Origin: Plantago major
Taxonomy: Eukaryota > Streptophyta > Magnoliopsida > Lamiales > Plantaginaceae
DNA length: 64,000 bases
Direction of reading: 5' to 3'
Assembly (NCBI GenBank): GCA_026545765.1
Contig: CM048839.1
Span: 18,786,566 to 18,850,565, forward strand
The position numbers were made by a program, and so were the translations under genes. Of the stretch, positions 11,225 through 27,961 are shown piece after piece. The stretch's first letter is position 1. Each line of letters starts with the position of its first letter. The notes under the pieces were generated by a model, which did no database searches, was not told the origin of the DNA, and saw only the letters and a list, made by a program, of their open reading frames with translations.

Positions 11225-13346
11225 TTATGGAAAGAATGTACGAGATTTGGACTAATATTGGTATTTGGCATGAAGAATGTTATGAAACATGAGCTAAGTC
11301 TCATTTCTATAGGTTTTGAGTTCAATTCCCTGAATAACTTATTTTCTTAATTTCTTCCAAATAAATCCATTAGTATATTATCCTAGTTATAATTGGTTAC
11401 TCATAATTTTAGATGTAAATTACAACTGATTATCTAATAAATTTAAAGAAAACAAACTTATTGTATTGAAATTAAATTGGATCTCCTTTTATGCGGACAA
11501 ATACAAGCCATTATGACATCTTTCTTAGTTATGCAAAACCTCGTTAAGGTTATATTTGAAGTGGTCGATAGTACTAGAAATAGTGAAGAGTGAAGAGGGC
11601 CAAATTGCATTTTAAGTTACGTGTAACAAATTATCATGCTAATGCTACATTTAAACCACATATAAAATTTAAAAACATAGGGATATAAAGTTACTGGAAT
11701 AGTATATACTATATACCATATACAAGCAGGTTTGAAAAAAATAATTTGGGTGAGTAAGATTACGGAATATCCTTTTCTTGTAAAGGTACATAGTAGCCTT
11801 AAAATGGTTGATGATCGACCCCAGTACTGTCTATCTATTTCTAAAGATTATTTTTCCATGTCAATGGTGGAATAATCTTTTTCCACTGTCTTGTTTAAAA
11901 GTTGCGGAAATATTGTTTCGTTCTATTCTCGCAAGTTACAAATGGAAAGTTAAACTCACTCACGGCTTGTTTCCTTCTCTAAAGAGAAAGTGTCTCAATT
12001 TTCTTTTCCCATTCGCCTTGTCTCTACTTATTTCAAGAGTACTCCACCAAGACCAGAATTGCAAGCAAGGCATCTATATGAAAATTAACAGAAAATAACG
12101 ATTCCAATCTGACTCATATCTACTCATTCACTAGTTACTACCACAGGATTATTATTACGTGAGAATGTTATAAATAGTGAAGCATGGTGATAAGTATAAA
12201 TAAGTCCGACCCTAACATACCAAATAAAAGGGTTCAAATCTAAAAAATGATCAATCCAAGTCAAGGTCAACATGGGTAACCGAAGTGGTCCGACCTTAGC
12301 ATACGTTAGGTCAGTGAAGACTTTCTACGTGTCACCGTACAATGCAACCTCAGTGTTTTACCCTGGACATTACGACCTCAAGCCTCACTTGCTAAGTATG
12401 ATAGATAAAATGCGATCACTGACCATGAGAGATATTGCCCTTGTATTGTGCATGGATCCCTATGGGATGCAAGCAAGTTCAGTGCGAGACTCAAACGCAC
12501 TGTGCCAGTCCGACACCTACATGTGAGGATCCAATTGTTGTTTTTGACAAGCTTCCGATCGATTAAAGTTTTGTCCACTCTTGCTTCTCTTGTAAATAGG
12601 TGGGCATTGGCTCAATTTTCAAGTAATATGCATCAATTGCACAATTTCTCTCATTATGCTTATAATTAAGAGGTGCAAGTTTGGTCAACCTACTTTATAC
12701 GTTCAATCAAGTGTGGTTTAATTTGTCTAAATCAAACCGACAAAAAAAGAACCACGTCCCACGTAATTTCAGTTTTAAGGTTTCAACATCTATGTTTCAT
12801 AATCACCCGAACTAGTAACAATTAGGTGATATAAGACATCATCACATGATAATTTCAATGTGATAAAAATAAAAATGTCCAAATTCAGTACTTACCCCAT
12901 CCCAACAAACCTTCTTGTTTGGTTTTTGTTGATTTTTTAAAACTTCCGTTTAACTATAAATTAATTCTAAATCATATGGTAACAATAATTTTGAAAATAT
13001 ATTATTAATATATGATTTTTATACTTTTATAATAAAATTAGCATAGAACCCAGATCCAACCTGGCATTTCAAATGAAAACGATTTGCTCTACTGTGACGC
13101 ATGTGTAGTGCATCCTGATGATTGTAATTTGTACGTGCTGAACATTGCAACGTATAATGCACATGGTACGATTATGTACGATATGTAAAGTACCGAGATT
13201 CACTACAACATGCAGTACGGTAAACAAAATCAACGAAAACAGAGTGATAACCTGACATAAACCTATATTACATAAATTACAATACATTACATGAACCAAA
13301 TATATCACATCAAATATATCTCATAAATATTACGACTACTTTATCT
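11225..13346. other. Intergenic DNA, no supported gene
   Basis: AT-rich sequence. A GC-richer patch at about 12270-12540 carries short open frames on both strands, none resembling a known protein; it may be an old repeat remnant. The other short frames here look like chance. Confidence 0.45.
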
Positions 13347-13354
13347 ATGCTAGT

Positions 13355-14002
13355 CAGTGGCGGATCCAATGGGGTCAGCTGACCCCCCTAAATCCCCAAT
13401 AAGTACTTGATAGCACCTAATATGTTAACATATCATGGTTTGTTCGACTGGTTTGGTAATGGTGCTTTGAGTGAAATGCCCTTGGTTCAAATTTTTTTTA
13501 TTTTTCTAGTATTTCATGAAATTCTTTTTACTTCTTTTTCATCCTTTGGTTTTATTCTTTATATATCTTGTTCTACTTATTTTCATTATTTCATTTTTCT
13601 TCTCTTTACATTAATTTCTTTTATACTTTTATTTATATTCTCTTCATTACTTCCTATACTACCTCTTTTATAAAGCTTTATCTATTCTTATATCAATATT
13701 TCATACTTTTTATCATGATTTACACTTACAAATTTATTTTCATGTTATTTGTTTTTTCTATTAGTTTATTTCATTCTACTCTTTTCTTAACTTTCTTCTA
13801 CTCTTTCTATTTTATCTATCCATGATGCTTATTTATATTTACACCTTTGACGTTATAGTTATTTATTCTTTTGTTCATATTTTCATTTTAAAACATTGTT
13901 TAATATTTCAAATTAAATATATAATATCATATATATTTTTTTCATCGAATATTATACAATTGAATTTCGACCCCTTAAATTATGCTTTTGAATTCGTCAC
14001 TG
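13355..14002. mobile_element. hAT-like non-autonomous transposon with T-rich interior
   Basis: The left terminus CAGTGGCGGATCC pairs with the right terminus, which read in complement is CAGTGACGAATTC. The flanking octamers ATGCTAGT (13347-13354) and ATGTGAGT (14003-14010) agree at six of eight positions, as expected for an aged 8-bp hAT target duplication. The interior is very rich in T on the plus strand (13480-13970). Frames there encode low-complexity F/I/S/Y-rich peptides and are not genes. Confidence 0.6.
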
Positions 14003-14010
14003 ATGTGAGT

Positions 14011-16323
14011 TGACATTACATCTCAAACCAAAAAAAAAAAGAGTTGAGGAAATAGAGTGACATCTTAATCAGAGTCTTCGTTTTCGCTGAAGAAACTTGA
14101 CCTAACCCAATAAGTATAATCCACACACAAAACGCGATTTCAGTTATTGACATTAGTTGCCCTAAAACAGATTTTAAGGGGTGTACCGTAATTTGCCATT
14201 AGGATTTACTCCGTATAATGCAGTCAAACATGTCTGACGGACGTAGAAGCCCATTATCTAAACTGTTGCTTTTCCAGTATCTCTATTAACTTTATTGATT
14301 GCCAAGTGTCAACAAGGCAACTAGTACTAATACAGTAATTTAGCAATAAGCCCCTTAATAAAGCAGTATTAACATTACAGTCCCCTAAACAATCTCATTT
14401 GACAGTGGATGATGAATTTTGACAGGAAATGGGAGTAGCAGAGCACGTGAATGTGATGCAGAAGCTGATAATTACTTACCACTTGAGAGTTGAGAAAGTG
14501 AACTGACCATTGAGTCCTTCTGTTAGCAAAGAAAGAGACCATAGGATAAGAAAACAACCAACCCTATTTTGCTTGTTGTAACCATTTAATGAAACTTCAA
14601 TTCTGGTCCCTTTCATGTTGCCCTCTAACTTAGTCCTCAGACTCCTCACTTAAGGGCAATCCATTCATTTAAATGCCGGCCTATATTTTGATTAAGTGTT
14701 TGGTAATGATAACTCCCGAGTACTCTGATTGGTCGAGACGTGACTCTTTCAGTCGAATCAGTTACTCTTGAACTGATTTTTTAGTGATATACAGTCCACG
14801 CGCCAATACACATGTGCCTTCGGAAACACTTCGTCATCGTCCATGTGCGCATTGATCGTGATTCATCCTCTTGATACATGTAATTTTTATTAATATTTTC
14901 AAACTCTATTAAACTTTAAGGCGTTATAATCACTCTTTAAATTGCATGTTGTCCTCGGTGCGCCTTTCCACCTCATTTGGATTTCGGATTGGATACGTGT
15001 TCCAGCAGACTAGTTGATACATTGTATATTCTTGTGCGTGATTGTAACAAAGGAATGGAAATAATTGAAGATGATTTGGTACAAGTTGACAATTTCTAAA
15101 TCATGCGCAAAGTACCTTCCTACTGCTACCGTAAGGCCAACAACCGAGTTGTTAGATAAACACACAAATGCATGCGCAATAGTACCCAAGTACTAACTAC
15201 ATACTACTAGTATAGTATTATTATTCAAATTCAAATAATATAATTCACACTTTAAGTATTTCCAAGTTCCAATCGCCTAATGCTGGAGATTTTGTGCACC
15301 CAAAGATACTTCATAATCACAGTATACTTCAAGAATCAAGATTATTCATTTAAATTGAATGATTCTGAAATTAGGAAACAAAATTGAATAGACTAAAGCT
15401 CCAAAAAGAAAGAATAGACTATACTAAACAATGGTGGTCCAAACCTGTAGATGTGGATTGGAGAAGAATGGGGTCATTGATTTTTCTGAGTTTTGGGCTA
15501 TGCATCTCATGGGCTGCTTTTCAACCCATAAGTCACAAATACAAATCACAATCTAATGTCTGACGCATTAGCTGTTTAAAGGTGACATAAGTACATTAAA
15601 ACCTATCATGCCATGTTCAATTGTTCATATCATGCCCAAGATTTCAAAACAACTTTCTTCATGAACTAACCTGCTGCATTCTGTGCTTTTATCACTTGAA
15701 GAAAAAGCTCATTTCTTCTTACTTTTCAACAGTTGATAACTATTTATGCTTTGCATAAAGGGTCTATCTCTTTATTTGGTGAAATTGTGTGTCTCATAAT
15801 GTATTACTTCGAAATTTTTGAGTACTTGAAACTCAAACTCGAAATACCTTATTATAGTTTCGTCTCAAGTACCTTGAGTTTTCTGATTTTAAACGAATAC
15901 ACGAAAACCCAAAGACCCGAACTACCCAAAAACCAACATGTGAGTTGTGACCAGTCTTGCATATAAGTTACATATAAAGCCAATGCTAAACTCATCATTT
16001 CATCTTTATTAGAGTGGAATTGTCTTCTTGCATGTTTTCATTCATTTCTGCAGTATGCAACAATTAACATGTTTGTAAGTTCCATTAGCAGTTTCTCTAC
16101 ATTGGACTGACCTATTGGTATTATATATATAAAGACAAGAAGTTCTATCCTCCACCTCTAATATATCAAGGGCCATATTGCAGACTCATAGACACAAGTT
16201 GCATCCCAGCTTGTTACCAAAACTTTGAGACAAGTCTTTTTCATCATAGAAAATGACACAAATTGAGAAGAAGCCACAGACTGTCGCCGTCAAGTCGAAG
16301 TTATCTGGACCGAGGGATCAAGA
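14011..16323. other. Intergenic DNA, no supported gene
   Basis: AT-rich, no recognisable coding, RNA or repeat structure. The last few hundred bases lie just beyond the stop codon of the HKL3-like gene and should contain its 3' UTR. Confidence 0.5.
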
Positions 16324-19750
<3,427 letters not shown>

Positions 19751-22700
19751 GATTCTTGACACCTACTTTTTTGTTCTTTTCATTTAATTTGGTTTTTGTT
19801 TGAATGCATATTCATTTTTCTACCCTATGAATGGTTCTTTTTGTTTCCGTTAAGATCCTTATTCATAGTTGTGTCATCGCCTTGATTTGTTAACCCTATT
19901 TCTCAGCCAAATTTGTTGCTACCATTTTGAATGGTATGGTGTTGTACTTAATTTCTTAAAACCTAGCTAGATTGGAAAACCTAGCTAGATTGGGCCGTGG
20001 GCTTTAATGATGTCCAGTTAAGGACTTTAGGCCCATGTTCGTTTAAACCTGGTTACCGGTGTGACTAGTACAATTTCGGATTATGATGCCGCCATACCCG
20101 ACTACTAGTACTACTGACTAATCTAGGTTCTCAAGTTTTTCCAAAACCATCGGATTCGGACTTTTAAGAAATTATTAATTTATCGAATATTAATATAGTA
20201 TATACAATATACGCTATACAACTATACGAAAATGATGAATACTGTTAGACAATCTAAAAACTAGGGTGAATTTCATATTGGGATTCATTCATTTTTCATT
20301 TTTAGGCATGATGTATTACTTCTTACACGGTAAAAATTAAAAATTATTCCACACATAGTAAATAATTAAAAAATATTACTTTTACACTAACATCACACAT
20401 TTTACAACTAAAAATACAATTTTTGTCACAATTTCATGTTTAATCATTTTTTTACTTATTCGCCTAAAGTTACGTGTCAAACTCAATATATGAATACATT
20501 GGGGACTGAAGCCTGAAGGAGTATAAATTTACATCTATGGTTAAGTGTACATGTGCAAGGCAAGGCCATGCACGAGGGCCATATATGAAAGCTAAGGTGA
20601 TAAAGACATGACTAGTGAATGGAATATTTCTCCACTAGACACTAGTTTTAGAGCAAGCTAATCAAGGTATAAAATGAGGACATTTGAGGAGAATAGGCTG
20701 TGAATTGAATAGAGCGCTAATCAAGTAGCCAGAGTTTTGGGTGCTCGTTATATTATAGTGATGCATAGATAAGTAATGCAAATCAACGATCCAAAACTAT
20801 CGGTTTTTGGCTGCTAACGTTGAACGATGATCGGTCTTTTTTCGGGCTGTTGATCTGCATTACTTCTCCTTGCCTTGCTATAAACACACGACGACACCAA
20901 ATTCAATCGGCTTTAGCATATATGTCGGATCAATATATATACGTATTTTGAAGATCTAATTCTGTATGCAAAATTTCCAATTAGAGTAAAAATTTCAGAT
21001 TCCGATGCTATATCTTGTTAATGGATCACTTCTCAGCCACTTTATGTTTTCTTCTCTTTGTTTTTTTTCTTTCTCAAACTACAAGATTTGAAGTTATATG
21101 GAACATAAGGAATGTTTATATCCGATTACACTTGATATCACTTAATTATGCAGCGGTACAAGTGCAATGTTAGTTGGGCAGGCAGGCTTTACAAGTGTAA
21201 TGTTAGCTTGGTTTACTTCAAGATGGAAGCACAATTTTGAGAAAAGAAGGCGGAGTGAAGAATTATGTAGTATTGAAGAAGTTCCAAACTTACACAGAGC
21301 CTGGCTTAGTGATATTAATATATATCAAGTCAATTCCAATGATCAAGAAGTTGGACTACATTTACATTCGAGACTCATAACCTTTATTATGTATTCTAAG
21401 TTTCTAACTATGGTCATTTTATTTGGCGGCTCTTTTTAATGTTTTCAATTCTAGTAGTTTATGTAATAGAAGTAGTTATTAACTTTGGTTGATTCATAGT
21501 CATTCACTTGTACACGGATTATTATAAAATCCCATGATTTTCTTATCTCCCATTTAATAATATTAGAAAATTGCTAAAAAAAAGTGTAATGTACAAGCCC
21601 AACTCCAATGAGATCAAATGCGAATGCTCGATCTCAATCCCCTTTATCTAATTGAATTATGTTAATTTCATGAGGTATTATTTTGGAATATAGTTATCCC
21701 GTCGATGTTGGATTCAATTGTAACCTCTTGCTCTTGGCTATACAAATGCGTACTAGATTATTTAAAAAAAAAAAAAAGCATACTGGCTTTTTTCTTCAAT
21801 CGCAATTTTCCGAATCGAATCGAATCAATTGTAGTATGAAATATAACCAAGCGTAATCGAATGAATCGAATCGAATCGAATGAAGCCAATTGAAAATAAC
21901 ATAGCCTAAATGATGGGTTGATCATTTTTTCCATCTTGGATCTAACGAGGAGCTTGCCAGTCACCCTGTGGTAAAGATTAAGGGCCAGATGTAATAGTTT
22001 TCTTACTTGGTTTTGAGGTGTATGTCAAATCAATCATGAAATGTACTTTCAAATTTTCAATTACAAAAGGATTTCGTTTTCTTTTTTATGGTATAAAGGT
22101 TGTTGTTAGGATTACCTCAAGTCCATACACCTAATTACAACTTCCATAACTCCCATAGAAAGCTATGCACCACTCTACGCATTACAAAACCAAACTAAAT
22201 CATTCTCTCCAAAATCTTTTATCAATATTACAAATAAACAAATATAATACAACAATACTAAAACCATCTTCTCGAAATTCAATCACACCAGATATGGTTG
22301 CAATTGGATCTAAATTTATCACGTCCCCGACACCTATGTTCTCATGCATGAAAAACAAGTTGCAAATAATTTAAAATGAGTCACATATACTAATGCAAAA
22401 ATAGCCAAACCCCTTCCAAGAGTAACAAGAAAAGGATTACGTATCAAATTAAATCTATATTTAGCACACCTCCATGGCTCCTATGATCTCAAAGAAACAA
22501 GTGGCAAATAATTTAACACTCCTATGTGGTTATAGACGTGATTGCACTTCAATAATATATATCTGCTAGTACATAATTGCTACATATACACTTCTCAAAG
22601 AGTATTGTTAAGGTAATTATGTCAAAATCTAGAAGCATATCCATTTTTTGATTGGAGATGGGTTTTTATTTCAGAAATCTATTAATGCATTTTGGTATAT

Positions 22701-24113
22701 TTCAGAAAGTTTGGATTCCGAATTTTATTTTAATTTTTGGAAGGAACTAAGTTAAATTTGAACGGTATGTATTGAACGCGCGTTGAAATGAAAACAGAAG
22801 ACAAGTATTATAATATGCGAATGTAAACAAAATAAAATTGATGATTGTGTTACAGAAAAGACTTTGATGTGGAATAATTTAACTAATTCATGAGTTTGAT
22901 TTGATCTTAAATATATAGTATAAGTATACAAACAAACATGTTTCCGTCCCTTCGTTCTCATCTTCCCGGTTTTCTCTCTTTAGGAACTCTTACAATTTAC
23001 AATCTCATGTTTTTATATTTAAAATGAAAATTTTGCTTCATTCATTCCTCCACATATATCTAATATTTTTATTCGTTCCAACTTACTTTTAATATTCGTG
23101 TCTAAATAAATGGGAAGATTAGATCGTGAGAGTTACGAATTGTCAACCAAGCTTACTCGTGAGAAGCAAGGGTATGTATATACGAAACTTCCAATGCAGG
23201 AGTACATCAGGAGATATTATTATATTTGTTACTGTGTTACGCGTGTGTGTTAACAATCACCAAGGCCTATTTGAGGGGAAATTTTTAAAAATATACCGTA
23301 GAGTGAGACAGATCTAGTTTATATACTCTTCAATGACTTCGTCCATTTTATATACTATATAAAGGCTACCCGTCAATTTCATATACTCCGTTAAGTTTTT
23401 TTAACGAAAATGGAGAGTGAGTTACATGCGCCGTCCATTTTACTGTGATTGTATAGATCTAGAGTAATTCTAGTAGAATATCTAGAGAAATTTTTTAAGT
23501 GTTTTTAATTTGATTTTAGGTGTTTGTAATAATGCTATATTACATATTAAGTTGAGAGATTGGAAATTTGAAATTGTGTAGAATTTATGAGGAATGGGTG
23601 CGTGTGTGATGTTCGAGATTATCCAAATAATTGTACAATGAACACATCAAAATCATGAAAGGGGACAATAAGAATAAACCAAAGGGAATATTTTTTCTTC
23701 ATAAATTCCAGAAAGATGCATGACTCTCCATTATCACGAGAGAAGCAAGTTCCCCATAAAGCTGTTTTTCGACCACCAAATTTGTTGTTATGTTGTCAAC
23801 TATTTGAATCAACCGCCAAGGAAATAAATAATAACTTTTCAATTCAACGGGAAAAAGAAAACTGCAATGAAGATAAATCACCAATTCAATTCAATTCACT
23901 TCAATTTATCCTTTTGGCCCTGGTATTTATTTATTCCAAAAAAAAAAAAATTGAACGTTGAAGAATTAGTATAAGTGTATAAATTCAAAACCTCTCAAGT
24001 TTATAGCTGAAGTAGAATTCTATCATAATATTAAAACTTAAGTATCACGTCCAACATGGATTTGAATCTACTCGGAGATAAACCCCGCTCCATATTAAAT
24101 CGGGCACGAATGC
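19751..24113. other. Upstream flank of HKL3 and intergenic DNA
   Basis: Positions immediately above 19750 should hold the HKL3 5' leader and promoter, but no convincing TATA element or factor site can be fixed. The rest is AT-rich. A 90-residue frame at 21167-21439 follows a possible intron acceptor but matches no family I know. Words resembling a Stowaway terminus occur near 22945-22975 without a clear partner. No gene is supported. Confidence 0.45.
21795..21885. repeat. Degenerate AATCG/ATCGA pentanucleotide repeat
   Basis: Clustered copies of GAATCGAATCGAATC and related words at about 21811-21830 and 21856-21882 form a short imperfect microsatellite. Confidence 0.65.
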
Positions 24114-24331
24114 GGGGAAGTATTGAAGAATTGATATAATAAATGACTAGATTCCAACACGCCTCTTTATAAGTGGTGTGGAATATTTTAACACACTTCT
24201 CGAATGGCTTCCACAAGGATGTTGAAATCGACCACGACAGGGAGGAGCATTGAAGAATTAATATAAACGACTAAATTCCAACACGTCTCTCTACAAGTGG
24301 TGTGGAATATTCTAACACCCTTCTCACGAGT
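24114..24331. repeat. Imperfect direct duplication, probable old LTR fragment
   Basis: A block of roughly 92 bases (24114-24207) recurs at about 24240-24331 in the same orientation. Shared words include TTGAAGAATT, GATTCCAACACG or AATTCCAACACG, and AAGTGGTGTGGAATATT. A weaker third trace, TTGAAGAATTAGTATAAG, lies at about 23960. Such blocks are common inside plant retrotransposon LTRs, but no LTR ends are visible, so the origin is inferred. Confidence 0.6.
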
Positions 24332-24734
24332 AGGTCGTGGTTAAACGGCTCTAGCGTGGAATTATAATAGTCATATTTTTGACATGTCGGAGAATTCTAT
24401 CAATAGTCAAGTTGCAGAGGTCCTATCGTGGAGACGTGGACCGATTAACTGTCTTCCTAAGGTTTGGCAATTGGGCTGTACGTATACAAAACGGGATAAT
24501 TTGCTATATTTTCTTCAGAGTCAGGAGAGCCAATGCATTCGTGGTGATGTTACTCTCTCTATAGATAAAAGTACATCTTAAATGCTTAAAGAATTGTTTG
24601 GTATATAGTTAAACTTTTGAGTTCAAAATAAATTTAATTAATTTTTACGAAATTTTCGCAGTTTTTTTTCTCCTTCATAAACTTAGTACTGATTAGGAAG
24701 TGTAATTATAAATGTGTACTGAGTTTGCGTTATT

Positions 24735-26462
24735 ATTTTTTTTTTTTGAAGAAGTTAAAATATTATTACGACATCAATGATAGAATACCAGAGGTGTTCA
24801 AATAGTTCCACATACAAAGACCCCAAACACTAAGACGTAGTCCGAATCCGGGCATAAGAAACAAATTGCTCTTGACCAAACCAGAAAGCCAACAGACTAA
24901 AACAAGAAGCCACACAACAGATCGATACAAGCCACTAGACACCAGACCTAACAACAATCAAGGAATCCAACTCAAAACCACAAGACCACAACCGAGAATG
25001 AATGCTCTACCATCCCGTCATCTAGTATGTCTCAACACTGAAGTGTCAAGCCAAGAGTTAGGGGGTGCAACCAAGCCCAAAGTGGTGAGATACCCCTCTC
25101 AAGTAGATAGAAAGAAAGAGAGGTGATTTACCACAAAGGCATCCAAGATTGGGTCGAGGGAAAAGAAAAGAGAACCTTGACCACCATTAAACCAAAGCCA
25201 TAGTCTGTTACCAAGATTTCTACCAGTTCCAATGACCAACAGTGCCAATGGCACAACTAATTACCCAATTCTGTCCCCAGTACACAACACCTCCTTTGGA
25301 AGACATTCCCAGTCTGCCAATTGAGTCGTGGACCTTATCAAATTTCTGTTCTTGAACCAAAGCCAAAGATTTCGTTTGATTTTTTCAAAGATGTCAGATG
25401 ACGACGGAGATGTCCCATGGAAGATCAGCTCGTTCCTCGCTTCCAGATTGTCCAAAGTGTTCCATGAACCAATGTAATCCACACTTTATTTGCCTTTACC
25501 AGCTCCGAATTTGCGAACTTCTCTAGCCACTCAAAAATCGTCTCTGCCTCAATGTTACTTGAATCCAGCCAAGAAACACCTTGTTCCAAACTGACGCCAC
25601 AATCTTGCAATTGAAGAATAAATGCATCACAGATTCCTCCTCTTGTTCGGCACACATCCTGCAAGCAGAAGCTTCTTCGGCACACAAAATCTTCCTCTTC
25701 TTCAAATTTGGCAAAGTAGCAATTCGATCCAACAACACTCTCCACACAAAATAGTTGAGTCTTTGTGGAGTCCATTTTATCCATATCTAATCAGTCCAGG
25801 CTACAATCGAATTCTGCGAGCCATCATTTCTTCTAGCAATCTGTTTATATCCCTCAGCCGCTGTGTATTTATTCCCCGCAGCTTTTTGCCACACCCAAGA
25901 GTCCGGCATGCTGTCATCAATGGTAAACCTGTTCAGAGAAATTGTTAAAGTTTCAACAAGATCAGCTTCCCAAACAAATAGACCCCGCCTCCACGCCCAA
26001 CTAACGTTCCCATCCCAAGCACCAGCTCCCAATCTTTTCGACACAAGGCACTCATTTTCAGAATCCAAACTATACAATCTAGGATATCTATCTCTCAATC
26101 TCACCCCCTCCTCCAGCCAAATGTCCTCCCAAAACCGAGTAGATTTACCATCCCCAACCTTCCTTCCCACACCAGTCCAAAACCAATCGCTACAACCAAT
26201 TAGTTTAACTAAGTCCCTCCACCACGAGGACCACTTCCTACCCCACACCATTCTGACCCTACACGACTACATCAACTAACGCTCCATACTTAGACCTCAA
26301 GCCCAAAGCCCACAAAGACTCTTTCTCATTTAAAATTCTCCACACCCATTTGCCTAAAAGAGCTCTATTAAACCAATCAAGATTTTTTTACCCCAAGACC
26401 TCCGAGCTCTTTAGACTTGCAAATGACCTCCCAACTCACCCAAGCCACTTTATGATTCCCCC
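24735..26462 (-). mobile_element. L1-type LINE, 3' half (C-terminal ORF2, 3' UTR, poly-A)
   Basis: On the minus strand this is the end of a LINE. It includes the region after reverse transcriptase with WVSWEVICKS-type and GDGKSTRFWEDIW motifs (about 25787-26455), then a zinc-binding zf-RVT domain (about 25523-25760) with CRMCAEQEEE and MHLFFNC. The 3' tail ends in a poly-A seen as 12 T on the plus strand at 24736-24747. The reading frame is shifted between these segments, so the copy is dead. The 5' half lies at 56625-59450: Copia element A inserted between them, and five C bases flank the insertion on both sides. Confidence 0.88.
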
Positions 26463-27844
26463 TGTTAGGAATATCTGTTAGTATTTTGATCATTCATCAC
26501 ATGTTCCTATCTTAGCCAGAAAGGTGATTAAGTACTCTTGGTTCACTTAAACATTGTAAAAGAGGAAATCACTGAGTATAATTAGTCTAGTAAATCTTGT
26601 ATTAGGATTATAGGTCTCTGAGTGTAATTTTTATTTCAAGAAGACCATGAAGATCAATCATAGCAATGGAGCTTTCCTGAAGATTACAAGACCGGAGATT
26701 GCACAAGATTTATGAAGACACCAAGGTTTAGTCTCACTCGGAAAGACTATGTCCTTAATCCTTTCTTAAGTACATTTAGTTGCTTTTGAAACATGATTCT
26801 GGAACATATGACATCATGAGTATGGAGCATGCAAGCCATCAGAAAGGCTAATGTATCCGTTGAAGACTACAGGACAAGAAATAGTACATATGCATTAATT
26901 GCATCGGCAGAAAAGCCGCTAAAGCACAGTCCTCTCTGAGATATGAGACAAGGACTTCTGAGTACTCATTTCAAGATAAGTATAGACTGAATTTGAATTG
27001 TGTCTAACGGATAGCATCCCAACGACTCTCTAATTCATCTATAAATATCACACACTTAGATGCTGAGAAATACGACCGAAGAACGATCTAACTTGCAAAC
27101 TTACAATCTAGCAAAGTATTCTCTCAAGCACTCTACTACCCTTTCTGAAAGCTTTCTGTTGCTTGAAGAATCACTAGTAGTTCTAAGTTGTCCTGAACCT
27201 TAACAAGAGATTGTTATTCGTGAAAGAGTTGAATCCGATAACCTTTCAAGCTCATTCTCCGGACATCAATTACTTGGTCAAGAAGAGCAGATTGCCATAC
27301 ACTGAACAAGTGTATTAAGTAGTCTTGTTCTATTAGGCTCTCTGAAAACATAACTGAAAAGTTATACGAGAAGCCTCTCTGACAAACCTTATAACCAACA
27401 CCATCAAGGCGTGGAGTAGAGGAAGTACTTGATTTGGGAAATCAGGGAATAACTCCAAGGTTATCTGAGTAGAGGAAGTACTTAGCTCTAGGAGCTGGGG
27501 AATAACTCAGGGGGAACATTTTTAAGAATCTTAGAATAGGATTTTTGTAGGTGAACTCAATTATCTGTTCTAGTGAATTCTAGGTCTTAGAAAGACCGAA
27601 GTGGATTAGTTGGAGGATTACGCCACCTCCAGATACCACTATACTTGCTGTGTTATTTACCTTTCTGTATTTATCTTTCAAAGAAAGCACACACTTACTT
27701 ATTGTTTCGACTTACCTATCTTAAAGTCTTCAGACTGAATTTAAGTATCGAAACCCTGTGTTTCGAGAACTGTTTATCGACAAAAGTTTAAAAGACTATT
27801 CACCCCCCCCCTAGTCTTTTACTTTGCCGTTATCTGGACCAACA
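26463..27844 (+). repeat. 5' LTR of Copia A
   Basis: About 1.38 kb, beginning TGTTAGGAATATC and ending TATCTGGACCAACA. It pairs with the 3' LTR at 55199-56619. The last few hundred bases (gaattctaggtc... to the end) are closely related to the LTR of element B. A two-unit tandem repeat lies at 27413-27514. Confidence 0.93.
27413..27514 (+). repeat. Two-unit tandem repeat inside LTR A
   Basis: Two units of about 50 bp share GAGTAGAGGAAGTACTT and GGGAATAACTC. The same two-unit state is present in the 3' LTR (about 56152-56254), while LTR B has four units. Confidence 0.75.
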
Positions 27845-27846
27845 AG

Positions 27847-27858
27847 TGGTATCAGAGC
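27847..27858 (+). other. Primer binding site of Copia A
   Basis: TGGTATCAGAGC begins two bases after the 5' LTR. This is the classical plant Copia site complementary to initiator tRNA-Met. Confidence 0.9.
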
Positions 27859-27961
27859 GGGAGGTTCCCAAGCCTTCTGCACTGAACTTAGATCCCCAGA
27901 TAGGTGAAGAAACTTTGTCCCTTTCTGAGGACTATATAATTTGTGTGTTAAGTGTGTAGGT

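Noticed and set aside
13407-14013. Frames of 63-88 residues rich in F, I, S and Y
   Set aside because: Low-complexity translation of the T-rich interior of a transposon.
19751-19762. Upstream extension of HKL3 by four codons
   Set aside because: It would start at GTG; the first ATG at 19750 gives the expected membrane-anchor N-terminus.
21167-21439. 90-residue frame preceded by a possible intron acceptor
   Set aside because: No family recognised, no plausible upstream exon found; too weak to call a gene.
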